Assembly (NCBI RefSeq): GCF_000503895.1
Contig: NC_022997.1
Location: 3,041,821-3,105,820, forward strand
Direction of reading: 5' to 3'
Source: Hyphomicrobium nitrativorans NL23
GTDB taxonomy: Bacteria > Pseudomonadota > Alphaproteobacteria > Rhizobiales > Hyphomicrobiaceae
DNA: 64,000 nucleotides
The position numbers were made by a program, and so were the translations under genes. Positions within the stretch are counted from its first letter, which is position 1; each line of letters opens with the position of its first letter. Shown here one piece after another: positions 33,919 through 43,217 of this stretch. The notes below the pieces were generated by a model, which was not told the DNA's origin, did not search any database, and worked only from the letters and a program-made list of their open reading frames with translations.

Positions 33919-34794
33919 CTATCCGCCGAGGACGCGCCCGGCCACCGCATCGAGCTTGCGCACGAGAGAGGCGTCGCGTGCTTCGGGCGCGGTGATGATC
34001 GCGACGTCGAGGGCCCGATCCGAGCCGATTGGGCATTCGGGATGCTCGCGCGGGAAATCCTGCGCGAGGCGTGTCACGAGACGCTGCGCCTTTTCCGTGT
34101 TGCTCTTCATGACGGCGATGATGGATGCGACATCCACGTCGTCGTGGTCGTCGTGCCAGCAGTCGTAGTCGGTCACCATGGCGACGGTCGCGTAACAGAT
34201 CTCCGCTTCGCGCGCGAGCTTGGCTTCGGGCATGTTGGTCATGCCGATCACATCCATGCCCCAACTCCGATAGAGATAGCTTTCGGCCCGGGTGGAGAAC
34301 TGCGGGCCTTCCATCACGAGGTAGGTTCCGCCCTTCGTGTAGACGACGCCCGCCGCGTCGGCTGCTTTCGCGACGGCGTCGACCAGCAGCGGGCTCACCG
34401 GGTCGGCGACGGAGACGTGCGCGACGAGGCCGGGGCCGAAGAAGCTCTTCTCGCGCGCGAAGGTACGATCGACGAATTGGTCGACGAGCACGAAATGACC
34501 CGGCGCCAGATCCTCACGCAGCGAACCGCAGGCCGAGATCGATACGAGATCGGTCACGCCCGCGCGCTTCAGGGCGTCGATGTTGGCGCGGAAGTTGATG
34601 GCGGACGGCGGCACGGGGTGGCCGCGGCCGTGGCGCGGCAGGAAGCGGACGGGCAAGCCCGCGATCTCCGCAAACAGGATCTCGTCGGACGGCGCACCCC
34701 ACGGCGTCATCACCTTTTCCCAATGGGCGTTTTCGATGCCGGGAAGGTTGTAAAAACCGCTTCCGCCGATGATGCCGAGCACCGTTTTCGTCAT
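33919..34794 (-). CDS. mtnP: S-methyl-5'-thioadenosine phosphorylase
   Basis: Cleaves methylthioadenosine to adenine and methylthioribose-1-phosphate. It starts TVLGIIGGSGFYNLPGIEN. Phosphate contacts lie in PRHGRGH and SACGSLRED, and substrate binding in MEGPQFSTRAES, IGMTNMPEAKLAREAEICYA and VTDYDCWH. The DYDCWH pattern favours MTA phosphorylase over inosine/guanosine types. ATG 34794 follows an AAGGGAAG site. Confidence 0.93.
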   Translation of the reverse strand: MTKTVLGIIGGSGFYNLPGIENAHWEKVMTPWGAPSDEILFAEIAGLPVRFLPRHGRGHPVPPSAINFRANIDALKRAGVTDLVSISACGSLREDLAPGHFVLVDQFVDRTFAREKSFFGPGLVAHVSVADPVSPLLVDAVAKAADAAGVVYTKGGTYLVMEGPQFSTRAESYLYRSWGMDVIGMTNMPEAKLAREAEICYATVAMVTDYDCWHDDHDDVDVASIIAVMKSNTEKAQRLVTRLAQDFPREHPECPIGSDRALDVAIITAPEARDASLVRKLDAVAGRVLGG

Positions 34795-34910
34795 TCGAAC
34801 TTCCCTTCTATCGCCATGGCTCGACGTGCGGGGAAACCGTACAAGTGTTCTTCTGCGGATTGAAGCGGGCAATCATCGCATGCGGATGGACGCGTTTGCG
34901 CATATGAAAA

Positions 34911-34930
34911 GGGCCCCGCGAACGGAGCCC
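34911..34930 (-). terminator. Terminator of petABC
   Basis: GGGCCCC and GGAGCCC form a stem with one mismatch around GCGAAC. Read leftward a TTTTC run follows. It lies 31 bases past the petC stop. Confidence 0.6.
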
Positions 34931-34961
34931 ATCTTCTTTGTCCGTTTCTCTGCGATACGCG

Positions 34962-35819
34962 TCAGTGCGCCTTCGCCCAGATGCGGCGCTTGCCGGCGTA
35001 GAGCAGGCCCGTGGTCACGATCAGATAGAGGATGACCAGCCAGCCGATCCGCTTCCTCTCGTTCAACGAAGGATCTGCGGACCACGCAAGGAAAGCAGCA
35101 ACGTCGCGCGCGTTCTGATCGAGCGAGCCGGTGCCGTCCTGATACGTCACGAAGCTGTCCTTCGACAGCATCTCCGGCATAGCGAACTGGTGGCCGGGGA
35201 ACGCGGCGTTGTAGGACATGCCCTCCGCCAGATGGAAGCCTTCGGGGGCCGGCTGATAGCCCGTCAGCAGGGCATAGAGATAATCCGCGCCGCCTTCCTG
35301 GTAGCCGGTCGCGATATCGCGCAACATCGAGAACGGATGCGCCCACCATGTGCCCGTGTAGTGCGTGGTGCGGGCCTTGGCGATCAACGAGAGATCCGGC
35401 GGGAGCGCGCCGTTGTTGGCCGCGCGCGCCTCGTTGCTGTTCTTGAAGGGACCGCGGACAGGATCGGACTGAAGCGCGGGCCGCTCGAACATCTTGCCCT
35501 GATCGTCGGGCCCGTCGGTGATCTGGTTCGGCCAGCTTGCGGCCAGCGCCTTCACCGCCTCCTCGTCGAACTCCGGTCCGCCGGCCTCGAAGAGGTTGCG
35601 GAAGCGTACCCGGTCGAGGCCATGGCAAGCCGCGCAGATGTCCTTGTAGACCTGGAAGCCGCGCTGAAGCTGGGCCTGGTCGAACTGGCCGGTGAAACCC
35701 GAGAAGCTCCAGGCCTGACGGTCAATGTGGACGGCGTCGCCGGCTGCGAGAGCCGGCGTCGCGAGAGCTCCGCCGAAGAGAAAGGCCAGCGCAGCGAGAG
35801 AGGCTTTGGTCACACGCAT
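34962..35819 (-). CDS. petC: Cytochrome c1
   Basis: Heme-bearing subunit of the cytochrome bc1 complex (285 aa). A signal peptide (about residues 1-26), the heme motif CAACH, the sixth ligand Met in FAMPEML, and a C-terminal membrane anchor (WLVILYLIVTTGLLYAGKRR) are visible. The start ATG 35819 follows a GGGAGAG site. It is the third gene of the petA-petB-petC operon, as its own ORF rather than the fused b/c1 precursor seen in some rhizobia. Confidence 0.96.
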   Translation of the reverse strand: MRVTKASLAALAFLFGGALATPALAAGDAVHIDRQAWSFSGFTGQFDQAQLQRGFQVYKDICAACHGLDRVRFRNLFEAGGPEFDEEAVKALAASWPNQITDGPDDQGKMFERPALQSDPVRGPFKNSNEARAANNGALPPDLSLIAKARTTHYTGTWWAHPFSMLRDIATGYQEGGADYLYALLTGYQPAPEGFHLAEGMSYNAAFPGHQFAMPEMLSKDSFVTYQDGTGSLDQNARDVAAFLAWSADPSLNERKRIGWLVILYLIVTTGLLYAGKRRIWAKAH

Positions 35820-35833
35820 CGTTGTCTCTCCCC

Positions 35834-37111
35834 TCAGCGCGTCTCTGGGGCCGCGGCGGCACCCTCGGGCGCACCCGCTCCACTCTTCAACACGGACTCC
35901 GAGATCGAGCGCGGCAATGGTCGCGGTCGCTCGATCAGGCCCACAATCGGCATCACCAGAAGGAAGTGGGCGAAGTAGTAGAACGTGAAAATCCGCGACC
36001 AGGTGACGTACGCGCCTTCTGCCGGCATGGCGCCGAGGTAGCCGAGCGCAAGGCACGAGATCACGAGCAGCCAGAAAAACCACTTGTAGACCGGGCGGTA
36101 CTTGGCCGAGCGCACGCGGCTGGTGTCGAGCCAGGGCACGACGACCAGGATCGCGATTGCGGCGAACATGGCAATCACGCCGCCGAGCTTGGAGGGGATC
36201 GCGCGGAGAATTGCGTAGAAGGGCAGGAAGTACCACTCCGGCACGATGTGCGGCGGCGTCACCAGCGGGTCCGCTTCGATGTAGTTGTCCGCGTGGCCGA
36301 GGTAATCCGGAAGGAAGAACACGAACCAGGCGAAGAGGATGAGGAACGCGAAGAGGCCCACCGCATCCTTGGCCACCGCGTAAGGGTACATCGGGACCGC
36401 GTCTTCGCGGGTCTTGATGTCGAGGCCGGTCGGGTTGTTCTGGCCCGCGACGTGCAGCGCCCAGATGTGCAGAATCACGAGTCCCGCGATCACGAACGGC
36501 AGCAGATAGTGAAGCGCGAAGAAGCGGTTCAGCGTCGTGCCGGAGACGGCGAAGCCACCCCACAGCCACTCGACGATGGCGGTGCCGAGGCCAGGGATGA
36601 TCTCGTTGACGGACGAGAACAGGTTGGTGATGACCGTCACGCCCCAGAAGCTCATCTGGCCCCAGGGAAGCGCGTAGCCCATGAAGGCCGTCGCCATCAT
36701 GGCCAGGAATATGAGCACACCCAGGATCCACAGCACCTCGCGCGGCGCCTTGTAGGAGCCGTAATAGAGGCCGCGAAAGATGTGAATGTAGACGGCGATG
36801 AAGAACATCGAGGCGCCGACCGCGTGCAGGTTGCGGATCAGCCAGCCGAAGTTCACGTCGCGGCGGATCGCCTCCACCGAGTTGAACGCTTCGGCCCCGC
36901 TCGGCTGATAGTGCATCGCAAGCACGATGCCCGTCACGATCTGCGAGGCGAGGAAAAACGTCAGGATGCCGCCGAAGGTCCACCAGTAGTTGAGATTGCG
37001 CGGCGTGGGGAAAGCAACGAACTGCCCGTGGGCAAGGCGTGCGACGGGAAGACGGTCATCCCACCATTTGCCGAATTTCGTTTGCGGCTCGTAGCTCGAC
37101 GTATGGTCCAT
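35834..37111 (-). CDS. petB: Cytochrome b of the bc1 complex
   Basis: Eight-helix cytochrome b (425 aa). Heme ligands are the two His pairs in [20 protein letters not shown] and [20 protein letters not shown]. The quinol-oxidation loop PEWYF is present. Full-length form with a C-terminal tail of about 25 low-complexity residues. It is 14 bases downstream of petA and 14 bases before petC. Confidence 0.97.
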   Translation of the reverse strand: MDHTSSYEPQTKFGKWWDDRLPVARLAHGQFVAFPTPRNLNYWWTFGGILTFFLASQIVTGIVLAMHYQPSGAEAFNSVEAIRRDVNFGWLIRNLHAVGASMFFIAVYIHIFRGLYYGSYKAPREVLWILGVLIFLAMMATAFMGYALPWGQMSFWGVTVITNLFSSVNEIIPGLGTAIVEWLWGGFAVSGTTLNRFFALHYLLPFVIAGLVILHIWALHVAGQNNPTGLDIKTREDAVPMYPYAVAKDAVGLFAFLILFAWFVFFLPDYLGHADNYIEADPLVTPPHIVPEWYFLPFYAILRAIPSKLGGVIAMFAAIAILVVVPWLDTSRVRSAKYRPVYKWFFWLLVISCLALGYLGAMPAEGAYVTWSRIFTFYYFAHFLLVMPIVGLIERPRPLPRSISESVLKSGAGAPEGAAAAPETR

Positions 37112-37125
37112 CCGACGCTGCCCCC

Positions 37126-37698
37126 TTAGCCGATCTTGATTTTTGTGTCAGAGACGAACTCGTAAGGCGGCACATCGAGGTTGCGCGGCGCCGGGCCCTT
37201 ACGAATGCGGCCTGACGTATCGTAGTGCGAACCGTGGCAGGGGCAGAACCAGCCGCCGAACTCGCCCTTTGCGTCACCCATCGCCTGTCCCTTCGGGATA
37301 CACCCGAGGTGCGTACAGATACCGACGAGAACCAGCCAATTGGCGTGGCCCTCCTTCACGCGATTTGCGTCGGTGGCGGGCGTCGCTTCGGGGAGCAACT
37401 CGTTGCGGGCGGAGCGATCCGGCAAATCGTCGAGCTTGTCGGCCTCGGCCGTCTCGATCTCTTCGGGCGTGCGGTTGCGGATGAAGACCGGCTTGCCGCG
37501 CCACATCACAGTGACCGCCTGCCCCTGCTGGATCGGCGACAGGTCCACCTCGATGGAGGCCAGAGCCTGAGCGCCGGCGTCGGGATTCATCTGCGCAACG
37601 AACGGCCACAGGGTGACGGCCGCTCCCACGGCCACGAACGCGTTCCCGGCGATCACCAGAAAATCGCGGCGATTGACGTCTTCGACTTCGCTTGCCAC
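37126..37698 (-). CDS. petA: Rieske iron-sulfur subunit of the bc1 complex
   Basis: 190-residue Rieske protein. The Tat signal [13 protein letters not shown] is followed by the single membrane helix. The 2Fe-2S cluster ligands lie in CTHLGC and CPCHGSH, with the two extra Cys for the disulfide. I chose a GTG start at 37698, five bases after GGAGG; the ORF extends to 37800 but lacks a better site. First gene of petABC. Confidence 0.95.
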   Translation of the reverse strand: MASEVEDVNRRDFLVIAGNAFVAVGAAVTLWPFVAQMNPDAGAQALASIEVDLSPIQQGQAVTVMWRGKPVFIRNRTPEEIETAEADKLDDLPDRSARNELLPEATPATDANRVKEGHANWLVLVGICTHLGCIPKGQAMGDAKGEFGGWFCPCHGSHYDTSGRIRKGPAPRNLDVPPYEFVSDTKIKIG

Positions 37699-38071
37699 GT
37701 GGCCCTCCAAATTTCGAGGATGTTGTACTCGCGACGCACCCTGCAGGGAATTGACCTTGGTCAGCCCCGCTCTAGTGTTTTCGCCTCCGGTGCGGTTCAC
37801 CGTTGAACACGCATCAATGCTGCGAAAAATCTTGGGCCAAGCAGGTACGACAGCACTTAACCGAGGCCTGCCTGCTCCGCAAGGCGCGCGACTGCGATCT
37901 CAAGCGCGAAATGCAGACATTCGACAGCCTCATCCCGACGGGCCCGCCGCTCGACTTTTGTTCTGGCATCGTTTGCAGGGGTGCTCAAGGGCACGCCTTC
38001 GAGGCGCCGCGGGGCAAAGTGGCGCACAATATTCCGGCCTCTGGAGTCGGAAAAACGACTACCGCGGACAA

Positions 38072-38617
38072 TCAGCCCTTTTCGAGCAGGAGCGTCAGGC
38101 CGACGAGCGTTTCGCTGAAAAACTGAATCTCCACCATCTGACGCGTGTCTTTGACGATGATGTCCATATTGGCGCTGAGCGTTCCACCGTCCGCACTCTG
38201 AACGCCGACGCGGAAGCCGTGCGGCGTCACGCTGCCGTCGAGGCTGCCACGCACGTTGTAGACGTCCTCGCTCCATTCACCGGAGATCGCGCCCTCGGTA
38301 TGGCGCACTGCGCTTTTCAGCTCGATCTTGCCGCTCTGCGACGCGCAACGAATGTTCTGGCGCAGCGCGTTGCCTTCGCCCTCGACGAAGTACGTCGCGC
38401 GGCACCGCACATCTTCCGTCTTGCCGTCCGTGAAGCGGATGCGCCCCCTGCCGCCCCACCATCCCGCGAGATTCGCGAAGGGGCTCGCGGTTGCATCCGG
38501 GGGCGAAGGTGCTGCGCCGTCCACGGCCGGTGCCGCCGTTGCGCCGAGCAGGGCCATCGCGAGAACGACGGCGGCGCAAGACCAGCTCTGCGCGACGAGC
38601 TTTTGCAGACGGTTCAT
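38072..38617 (-). CDS. Secreted protein of unknown function, 181 aa
   Basis: Signal peptide (about residues 1-35), then a beta-rich domain: FANLAGWWGGRGRIRFTDG, CRATYFVEGEGNALRQNIRC (two Cys) and a run of strands to the end. This layout is known in Hyphomicrobiales as a conserved secreted protein without assigned function. ATG 38617 follows AAGGGG. Confidence 0.72.
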   Translation of the reverse strand: MNRLQKLVAQSWSCAAVVLAMALLGATAAPAVDGAAPSPPDATASPFANLAGWWGGRGRIRFTDGKTEDVRCRATYFVEGEGNALRQNIRCASQSGKIELKSAVRHTEGAISGEWSEDVYNVRGSLDGSVTPHGFRVGVQSADGGTLSANMDIIVKDTRQMVEIQFFSETLVGLTLLLEKG

Positions 38618-38825
38618 AAGGCCCCCTTGGGGTGGATTCCCGATTCCCCTTTTCAACAACGATGACGAGGCGTGGCGTGGATTCAACCGCCGGGGTCACG
38701 TTGGGGTTCGATCACGGGCGCCGTGTGTCGATTGCGCCTCACGAGGGAGAGCGCGGACATGCGTCGGGCGGGCCCAGGATGCCGTGCCCGAGCCCGCCCG
38801 TTGGCAATCGCAAATGTTTCGACGA

Positions 38826-40316
38826 TCAGATGCCGAGCTTCGTCTTCAGGATCTCGTTGACGGCGGCCGGGTTGGCCTTGCCGCCCGTCGTCTTCATGAC
38901 CTGCCCGACGAACCAGCCGAGCATGGAGGGCTTGGCCTTCGCCTGCTCCACCTTCTCGGGATTTGCGGCAATGATCTCGTCCACGGCGCGCTCGATGGCG
39001 CCCGTGTCCGTCACCTGCTTCATGCCGCGGCTTTCGACGATCTCGGCCGGATCGCCGCCTTCGGTCCAGAGGATCTCAAAGAGGTCCTTGGCGATCTTGC
39101 CCGAGATCGTGCCAGCAGAGATGAGATCGACAAGTCCGCCAAGCTGAGCGGCCGAGAGGGGGCTCTCGTCGATCGTCTTGCCTTCCTTGTTCAGGCGGCC
39201 GAACAGCTCGTTGATGACCCAGTTGGCCGAGAGCTTACCATCACGCCCCTTGGCGACCGCTTCGAAGAAATCAGCATTCTCGCGCTCGGCGACGAGCACG
39301 GTCGCATCGTACGCGGAGAGCCCGTAGTCCTTCATAAAGCGCGCGCGCTTCTCGTCGGGCAGCTCCGGCAGGTGCCCGGCCAGTTCGTCGACAAAGCTCT
39401 GGTCAAGCTCCAGCGGGAGCAGGTCGGGATCGGGGAAGTAGCGGTAATCGTGCGCTTCCTCCTTGCTCCGCATCGAGCGTGTCTCGCCCTTCCCAGGATC
39501 GAACAGGCGCGTCTCCTGGTCGATGGTGCCGCCGTCCTCGATGATGTCGATCTGGCGGCGCGCCTCGACCTCGATGGCCTGGCCGATGAAGCGGATCGAG
39601 TTGACGTTCTTGATTTCGCAGCGCGTGCCGAGGTCGCCGCCGGGCTTTCGCACCGACACGTTCACGTCGGCGCGAAGGTTGCCTTTCTCCATGTCGCCGT
39701 CGCAAGTGCCGAGATAGCGCAGGATCGTGCGCAGCTTGGTGACGTACGCCTGCGCTTCCTTCGCCGAACGCAGGTCGGGACGCGAGACGATCTCCATCAG
39801 AGCCACGCCCGAGCGGTTGAGATCGACGAACGAATACTCCGGATGCTGGTCGTGGATCGACTTGCCGGCGTCCTGTTCGAGATGCAGGCGCTCGATGCCG
39901 ACGCGCTTCGCCTCGCCGTCCACATCGATCTCGATTTCGCCCTCGCCGACGATCGGCTGCTTATACTGGCTGATCTGGTAGCCCTGCGGCAGGTCGGGAT
40001 AGAAGTAGTTCTTGCGGTCGAACACGCTCTTCAGATTGATCGCAGCCTTGAGGCCTAGGCCGGTGCGGATCGCCTGGGCGATGCACTCGGAGTTGATGAC
40101 GGGCAACATGCCGGGCATCGCCGCATCGACGAGCGAGACGTGGCTGTTCGGCTCGGCGCCGAACGCGGTGGACGAACCGGAGAACAGTTTCGATTCCGAG
40201 GCGACCTGGGCGTGCACCTCCATGCCGATCACGACTTCCCAATCGCCGGTTGCGCCCGGAATCAGGTTGTTCGCCGCTTTCTTGCCCTTGCCGCCGCTCT
40301 TTGCGGTGTCCTGCAT
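38826..40316 (-). CDS. gatB: Asp/Glu-tRNA amidotransferase subunit B
   Basis: Amidotransferase subunit (496 aa) that binds and activates Asp/Glu-tRNA. The core has [30 protein letters not shown], the metal/ATP segments EDAGKSIHD-type and [16 protein letters not shown], and the C-terminal tRNA-binding tail ([19 protein letters not shown]). It is the last gene of the gat cluster. Confidence 0.96.
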   Translation of the reverse strand: MQDTAKSGGKGKKAANNLIPGATGDWEVVIGMEVHAQVASESKLFSGSSTAFGAEPNSHVSLVDAAMPGMLPVINSECIAQAIRTGLGLKAAINLKSVFDRKNYFYPDLPQGYQISQYKQPIVGEGEIEIDVDGEAKRVGIERLHLEQDAGKSIHDQHPEYSFVDLNRSGVALMEIVSRPDLRSAKEAQAYVTKLRTILRYLGTCDGDMEKGNLRADVNVSVRKPGGDLGTRCEIKNVNSIRFIGQAIEVEARRQIDIIEDGGTIDQETRLFDPGKGETRSMRSKEEAHDYRYFPDPDLLPLELDQSFVDELAGHLPELPDEKRARFMKDYGLSAYDATVLVAERENADFFEAVAKGRDGKLSANWVINELFGRLNKEGKTIDESPLSAAQLGGLVDLISAGTISGKIAKDLFEILWTEGGDPAEIVESRGMKQVTDTGAIERAVDEIIAANPEKVEQAKAKPSMLGWFVGQVMKTTGGKANPAAVNEILKTKLGI

Positions 40317-40340
40317 TTCCGCCGTCTCCTCTCGCCCTGC

Positions 40341-40628
40341 TTAGCGCGGGCGCAACACATATCCCACCAGCGCCCAAACCAAGCCGAACGCGAACTGCAG
40401 CGTGAAGAGCGCTGCCTCACCGCCCAGCGCATGGACCTTGACGAGGCCGACCTGGCCGCTCAGCCAATAAAGAATAAAACCCACGATGGAGGCCGCGAAC
40501 GCGACGACGGGCAGCTTCTGCCACTGGTCAGCGCGCCGGCCCATCAGGAACGCGACGACAATCGTCGCCGGGTTCAGCGCCGCGATCAGCACCAGCGTCA
40601 GCGGATCGAACGAATTGATGGCGATCAT
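40341..40628 (-). CDS. Small membrane protein, 95 aa
   Basis: Three hydrophobic segments (about residues 8-26, 38-55 and 70-92) in a 95-residue protein. Its ATG (40628-40626) overlaps the TGA of the chorismate mutase gene as ATGA, so it is translationally coupled. No family recognised. It lies 24 bases before gatB. Confidence 0.72.
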   Translation of the reverse strand: MIAINSFDPLTLVLIAALNPATIVVAFLMGRRADQWQKLPVVAFAASIVGFILYWLSGQVGLVKVHALGGEAALFTLQFAFGLVWALVGYVLRPR

Positions 40629-40963
40629 TTCCGCGGCCCGCCGCTGCTCGCTTCCAGCTTGCGCAGCTTTTCTTCTTCGTACTGCACGAACCAGCCGATC
40701 ATGTTGCGCCACTGCGCGCCGACCATCTCGATCATCTCAGCCGGCAAGCCGCGCTGACGCGCCTGCGTCTTCACCTTGTCGATGACCTGCTGGATGCGCC
40801 AGGGCACGCTCGCCTCGCTCGGATCTTTCTTGAGCTGCCAGGCGCGCTCGACGTAGCCGAAGCGTTCGGCGATGAGGTCGACGAGTGCCGCGTCAATGCG
40901 GTCGATCTCGGCGCGGACCTCGCTCATGTCCGTGCATTCGGAAGGACGTTTCGGGTCCGCCAT
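40625..40963 (-). CDS. Chorismate mutase (AroQ type), 112 aa
   Basis: AroQ helical fold: RAEIDRIDAALVDLIAERFG with the first active-site Arg, then VERAWQLKKD, and PWRIQQVIDKV near the second Arg/Lys. It lacks a prephenate dehydratase or DAHP synthase domain. ATG 40963 starts one base after the gatA stop. Its position inside the gat cluster is unusual and may serve expression only; a secondary catalytic role is possible. Confidence 0.85.
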   Translation of the reverse strand: MADPKRPSECTDMSEVRAEIDRIDAALVDLIAERFGYVERAWQLKKDPSEASVPWRIQQVIDKVKTQARQRGLPAEMIEMVGAQWRNMIGWFVQYEEEKLRKLEASSGGPRK

Positions 40964-40964
40964 C

Positions 40965-42467
40965 TCAGTTGTCTCCCGGGTTCTTGGCACCCGTCCACCA
41001 TCGCTCGGGCACGATAAAGCGGCCCGCCGCGTTCTCGATTGCTTCGCCCGCCGCAAACAGCGTGCCCTCGTCGAAGGGCTTGCCTATGAGCTGAAGCCCG
41101 AGCGGCGTGCCTTCCGTCGAGAGGCCGGCCGGCACCGAAATGCCGGGCAGTCCCGCCATGTTGACCGTCACCGTAAAAATGTCTTCGAGGTACATGGCGA
41201 GCGGATCGCCAGACTTTTCCCCGAACGCGAACGCGGGCGACGGCGTCGTCGGCGTCAGCACCACGTCGACCGTATTCCAGGCTTCGTCGAAGTCGCGCTT
41301 GATGAGCGTGCGGACCTTCTGGGCCTTCAAGTAGTAGGCATCGTAGTAGCCAGCCGACAGAACGTACGTTCCGATGAGGATGCGGCGCCGCACCTCTTTG
41401 CCGAAGCCTGCCGCGCGCGTGTTCTCATAGGTCTCGGTGATGTCGCGGCCGGGCACGCGCAAACCGTAGCGCACGCCATCGTAGCGGGCGAGGTTGGACG
41501 ACGCCTCGGCGGGGGCGACGATGTAATAGGCAGGCAGCGCATACTTCGTGTGCGGCAGGCTGATCTCGTGGATCGTGGCGCCCGCATCCTTCAGCCACGC
41601 GATGCCCTTGGTCCAGAGATCCTCGATCTCCTTCGACATCCCCTCGACGCGATACTCCTTCGGCACGCCGACGCGCAGGCCCTTGATGCCTTTGCCGAGT
41701 GCCGCCTCGTAATTCGGGACGGGGACATCGACGGAGGTGGAATCCTTCGCGTCATGACCGGCCATCGAGCCGAGCATGATTGCGGCGTCCCGCACCGTCT
41801 TGGCGATGGGGCCGGCCTGATCGAGCGACGAGGCGAAGGCTACGATGCCCCAGCGCGAGCAGCGTCCGTAGGTCGGCTTGATGCCGACCGTGCCGGTCAG
41901 GGCCGCGGGCTGGCGGATCGAGCCGCCGGTGTCGGTCGCGGTGGCGGCCAGGCAAAGGCCCGCCGCGACAGCCGCCGACGAGCCGCCGGAGGAACCGCCC
42001 GGCACGAGCTTGTCCGTCTTGCCCGTGCGCCGCCAGGGCGAAACGACCGGGCCGAACGCGCTCGTCTCGTTGGACGAGCCCATGGCGAACTCGTCGTTGT
42101 TGAGCTTGCCGAGCATGACGGCGCCGGCGTTCCAGAGATTTGAGCCGACGGTCGATTCATAGGTCGGCGTGAACTCGCCCAAAATCTTCGAGCAGGCGGT
42201 CGTGCGAATGCCGTCGGTGCAGAACAGATCCTTGTTGCCGAGCGGGATGCCTTCGAGGGCACGCGCGTCTCCCTTCGCGATCCGCGCATCGCTCTCTTTG
42301 GCCTGCGCGAGCGCGTGCTCGGGCGTGACAAGCACATAAGCATTGATCGCGGGATTAGCCGCACCGATGGCCTCGATATGCGCTTCCGCCAGCTCCGTGG
42401 CGGAGAAGGATTTGTTTTTCAGCCCGTCGCGCGCCTCGGCGAGCGTCAGCTGCGTCAGATCACTCAC
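40965..42467 (-). CDS. gatA: Asp/Glu-tRNA amidotransferase subunit A
   Basis: Amidase-signature enzyme (500 aa) that releases ammonia from glutamine. Ser-cisSer-Lys triad: Lys in [12 protein letters not shown]-type region, glycine/serine motif in [16 protein letters not shown], and the nucleophile Ser in [15 protein letters not shown]. The start is GTG 42467 with AAGGG 11 bases upstream. Confidence 0.96.
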   Translation of the reverse strand: MSDLTQLTLAEARDGLKNKSFSATELAEAHIEAIGAANPAINAYVLVTPEHALAQAKESDARIAKGDARALEGIPLGNKDLFCTDGIRTTACSKILGEFTPTYESTVGSNLWNAGAVMLGKLNNDEFAMGSSNETSAFGPVVSPWRRTGKTDKLVPGGSSGGSSAAVAAGLCLAATATDTGGSIRQPAALTGTVGIKPTYGRCSRWGIVAFASSLDQAGPIAKTVRDAAIMLGSMAGHDAKDSTSVDVPVPNYEAALGKGIKGLRVGVPKEYRVEGMSKEIEDLWTKGIAWLKDAGATIHEISLPHTKYALPAYYIVAPAEASSNLARYDGVRYGLRVPGRDITETYENTRAAGFGKEVRRRILIGTYVLSAGYYDAYYLKAQKVRTLIKRDFDEAWNTVDVVLTPTTPSPAFAFGEKSGDPLAMYLEDIFTVTVNMAGLPGISVPAGLSTEGTPLGLQLIGKPFDEGTLFAAGEAIENAAGRFIVPERWWTGAKNPGDN

Positions 42468-42518
42468 GTTCTATTTTCCCTTCTTGGCGTCGCAGCGCGT
42501 GGAGAGGCCGGGGCTCCG

Positions 42519-42797
42519 TCAGACCGAGCGGGCCTTCTCGGCCTCGGCTCTCGACTTATTGATGTTGTAGCTGCGGCGCGAGTAATAGAGGCTCACGAAC
42601 CCGAACAGGATGGACAACGGCGCATTGACCTGCTCGGCCACCTCGCGCGCCTTTAAAAGATAGGTGGGCACTTCGACGGCGGCTTGCGGCGAAAGCGAGC
42701 GTGCGCCCGGCCCGCCCGGCTCCTCGCGCGGGACGGCCAGAACGAGTGCGCCTGTCGCGATCAGCGCAACGGCGAGGAACGCGAAAATCTTCGTCAT
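42519..42797 (-). CDS. Hypothetical membrane-anchored protein, 92 aa
   Basis: Signal-anchor helix (about residues 3-22), a Pro-rich stretch, then a second hydrophobic segment (about 59-70) and a basic C-terminus (YYSRRSYNINKSRAEAEKAR). GGAGG lies five bases before the ATG. It sits between gatC and gatA in the same direction; function unknown. Confidence 0.7.
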   Translation of the reverse strand: MTKIFAFLAVALIATGALVLAVPREEPGGPGARSLSPQAAVEVPTYLLKAREVAEQVNAPLSILFGFVSLYYSRRSYNINKSRAEAEKARSV

Positions 42798-42835
42798 CTC
42801 AGCCTCCGTACCCGTCCGATCTTCGATCTCTCCGG

Positions 42836-43123
42836 CTATTCGACGACCTTCGGCACAACGAAATAACGATCGTCGACCACGGGCGCGTTTTTCACCACGT
42901 CGTCTGCGATCTCGCCGTCCGTCACCTTGTCGTCCCGCGTCTTGAGCTTCTGCGCCACGACCCGCGTCATCGGCTCGACGTCGTTCGTGTCGACCTCTCC
43001 GAGCTGCTCGACCCAGGTCAGAATGCCCGTAAGCTCGCTTTCGAGGCTTTTCGCCTCGTCGTCCGTGATGCTGATCCGCGCCAAACGCGCGATGCGCCGC
43101 ACGGTGTTCTCGTCAACCTGCAT
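42836..43123 (-). CDS. gatC: Asp/Glu-tRNA amidotransferase subunit C
   Basis: GatC (95 aa) that scaffolds GatA. The pattern [20 protein letters not shown], then [18 protein letters not shown] and the C-terminal ADDVVKNAP are typical. First gene of the cluster. Confidence 0.95.
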   Translation of the reverse strand: MQVDENTVRRIARLARISITDDEAKSLESELTGILTWVEQLGEVDTNDVEPMTRVVAQKLKTRDDKVTDGEIADDVVKNAPVVDDRYFVVPKVVE

Positions 43124-43217
43124 GGGGCCGCCCTGATACCAAAAGGGGACGCGGCGGAGCCGCCGCGTGGTTCCTCATAGCGGGAGCGACAGACGCGCGC
43201 AACAGCGGCCCCGGCAC

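Noticed and set aside
37740-37860. An FNR/FixK box upstream of petA
   Set aside because: The best match is TTGA-N7-TCAA, one base too long for the normal spacing.
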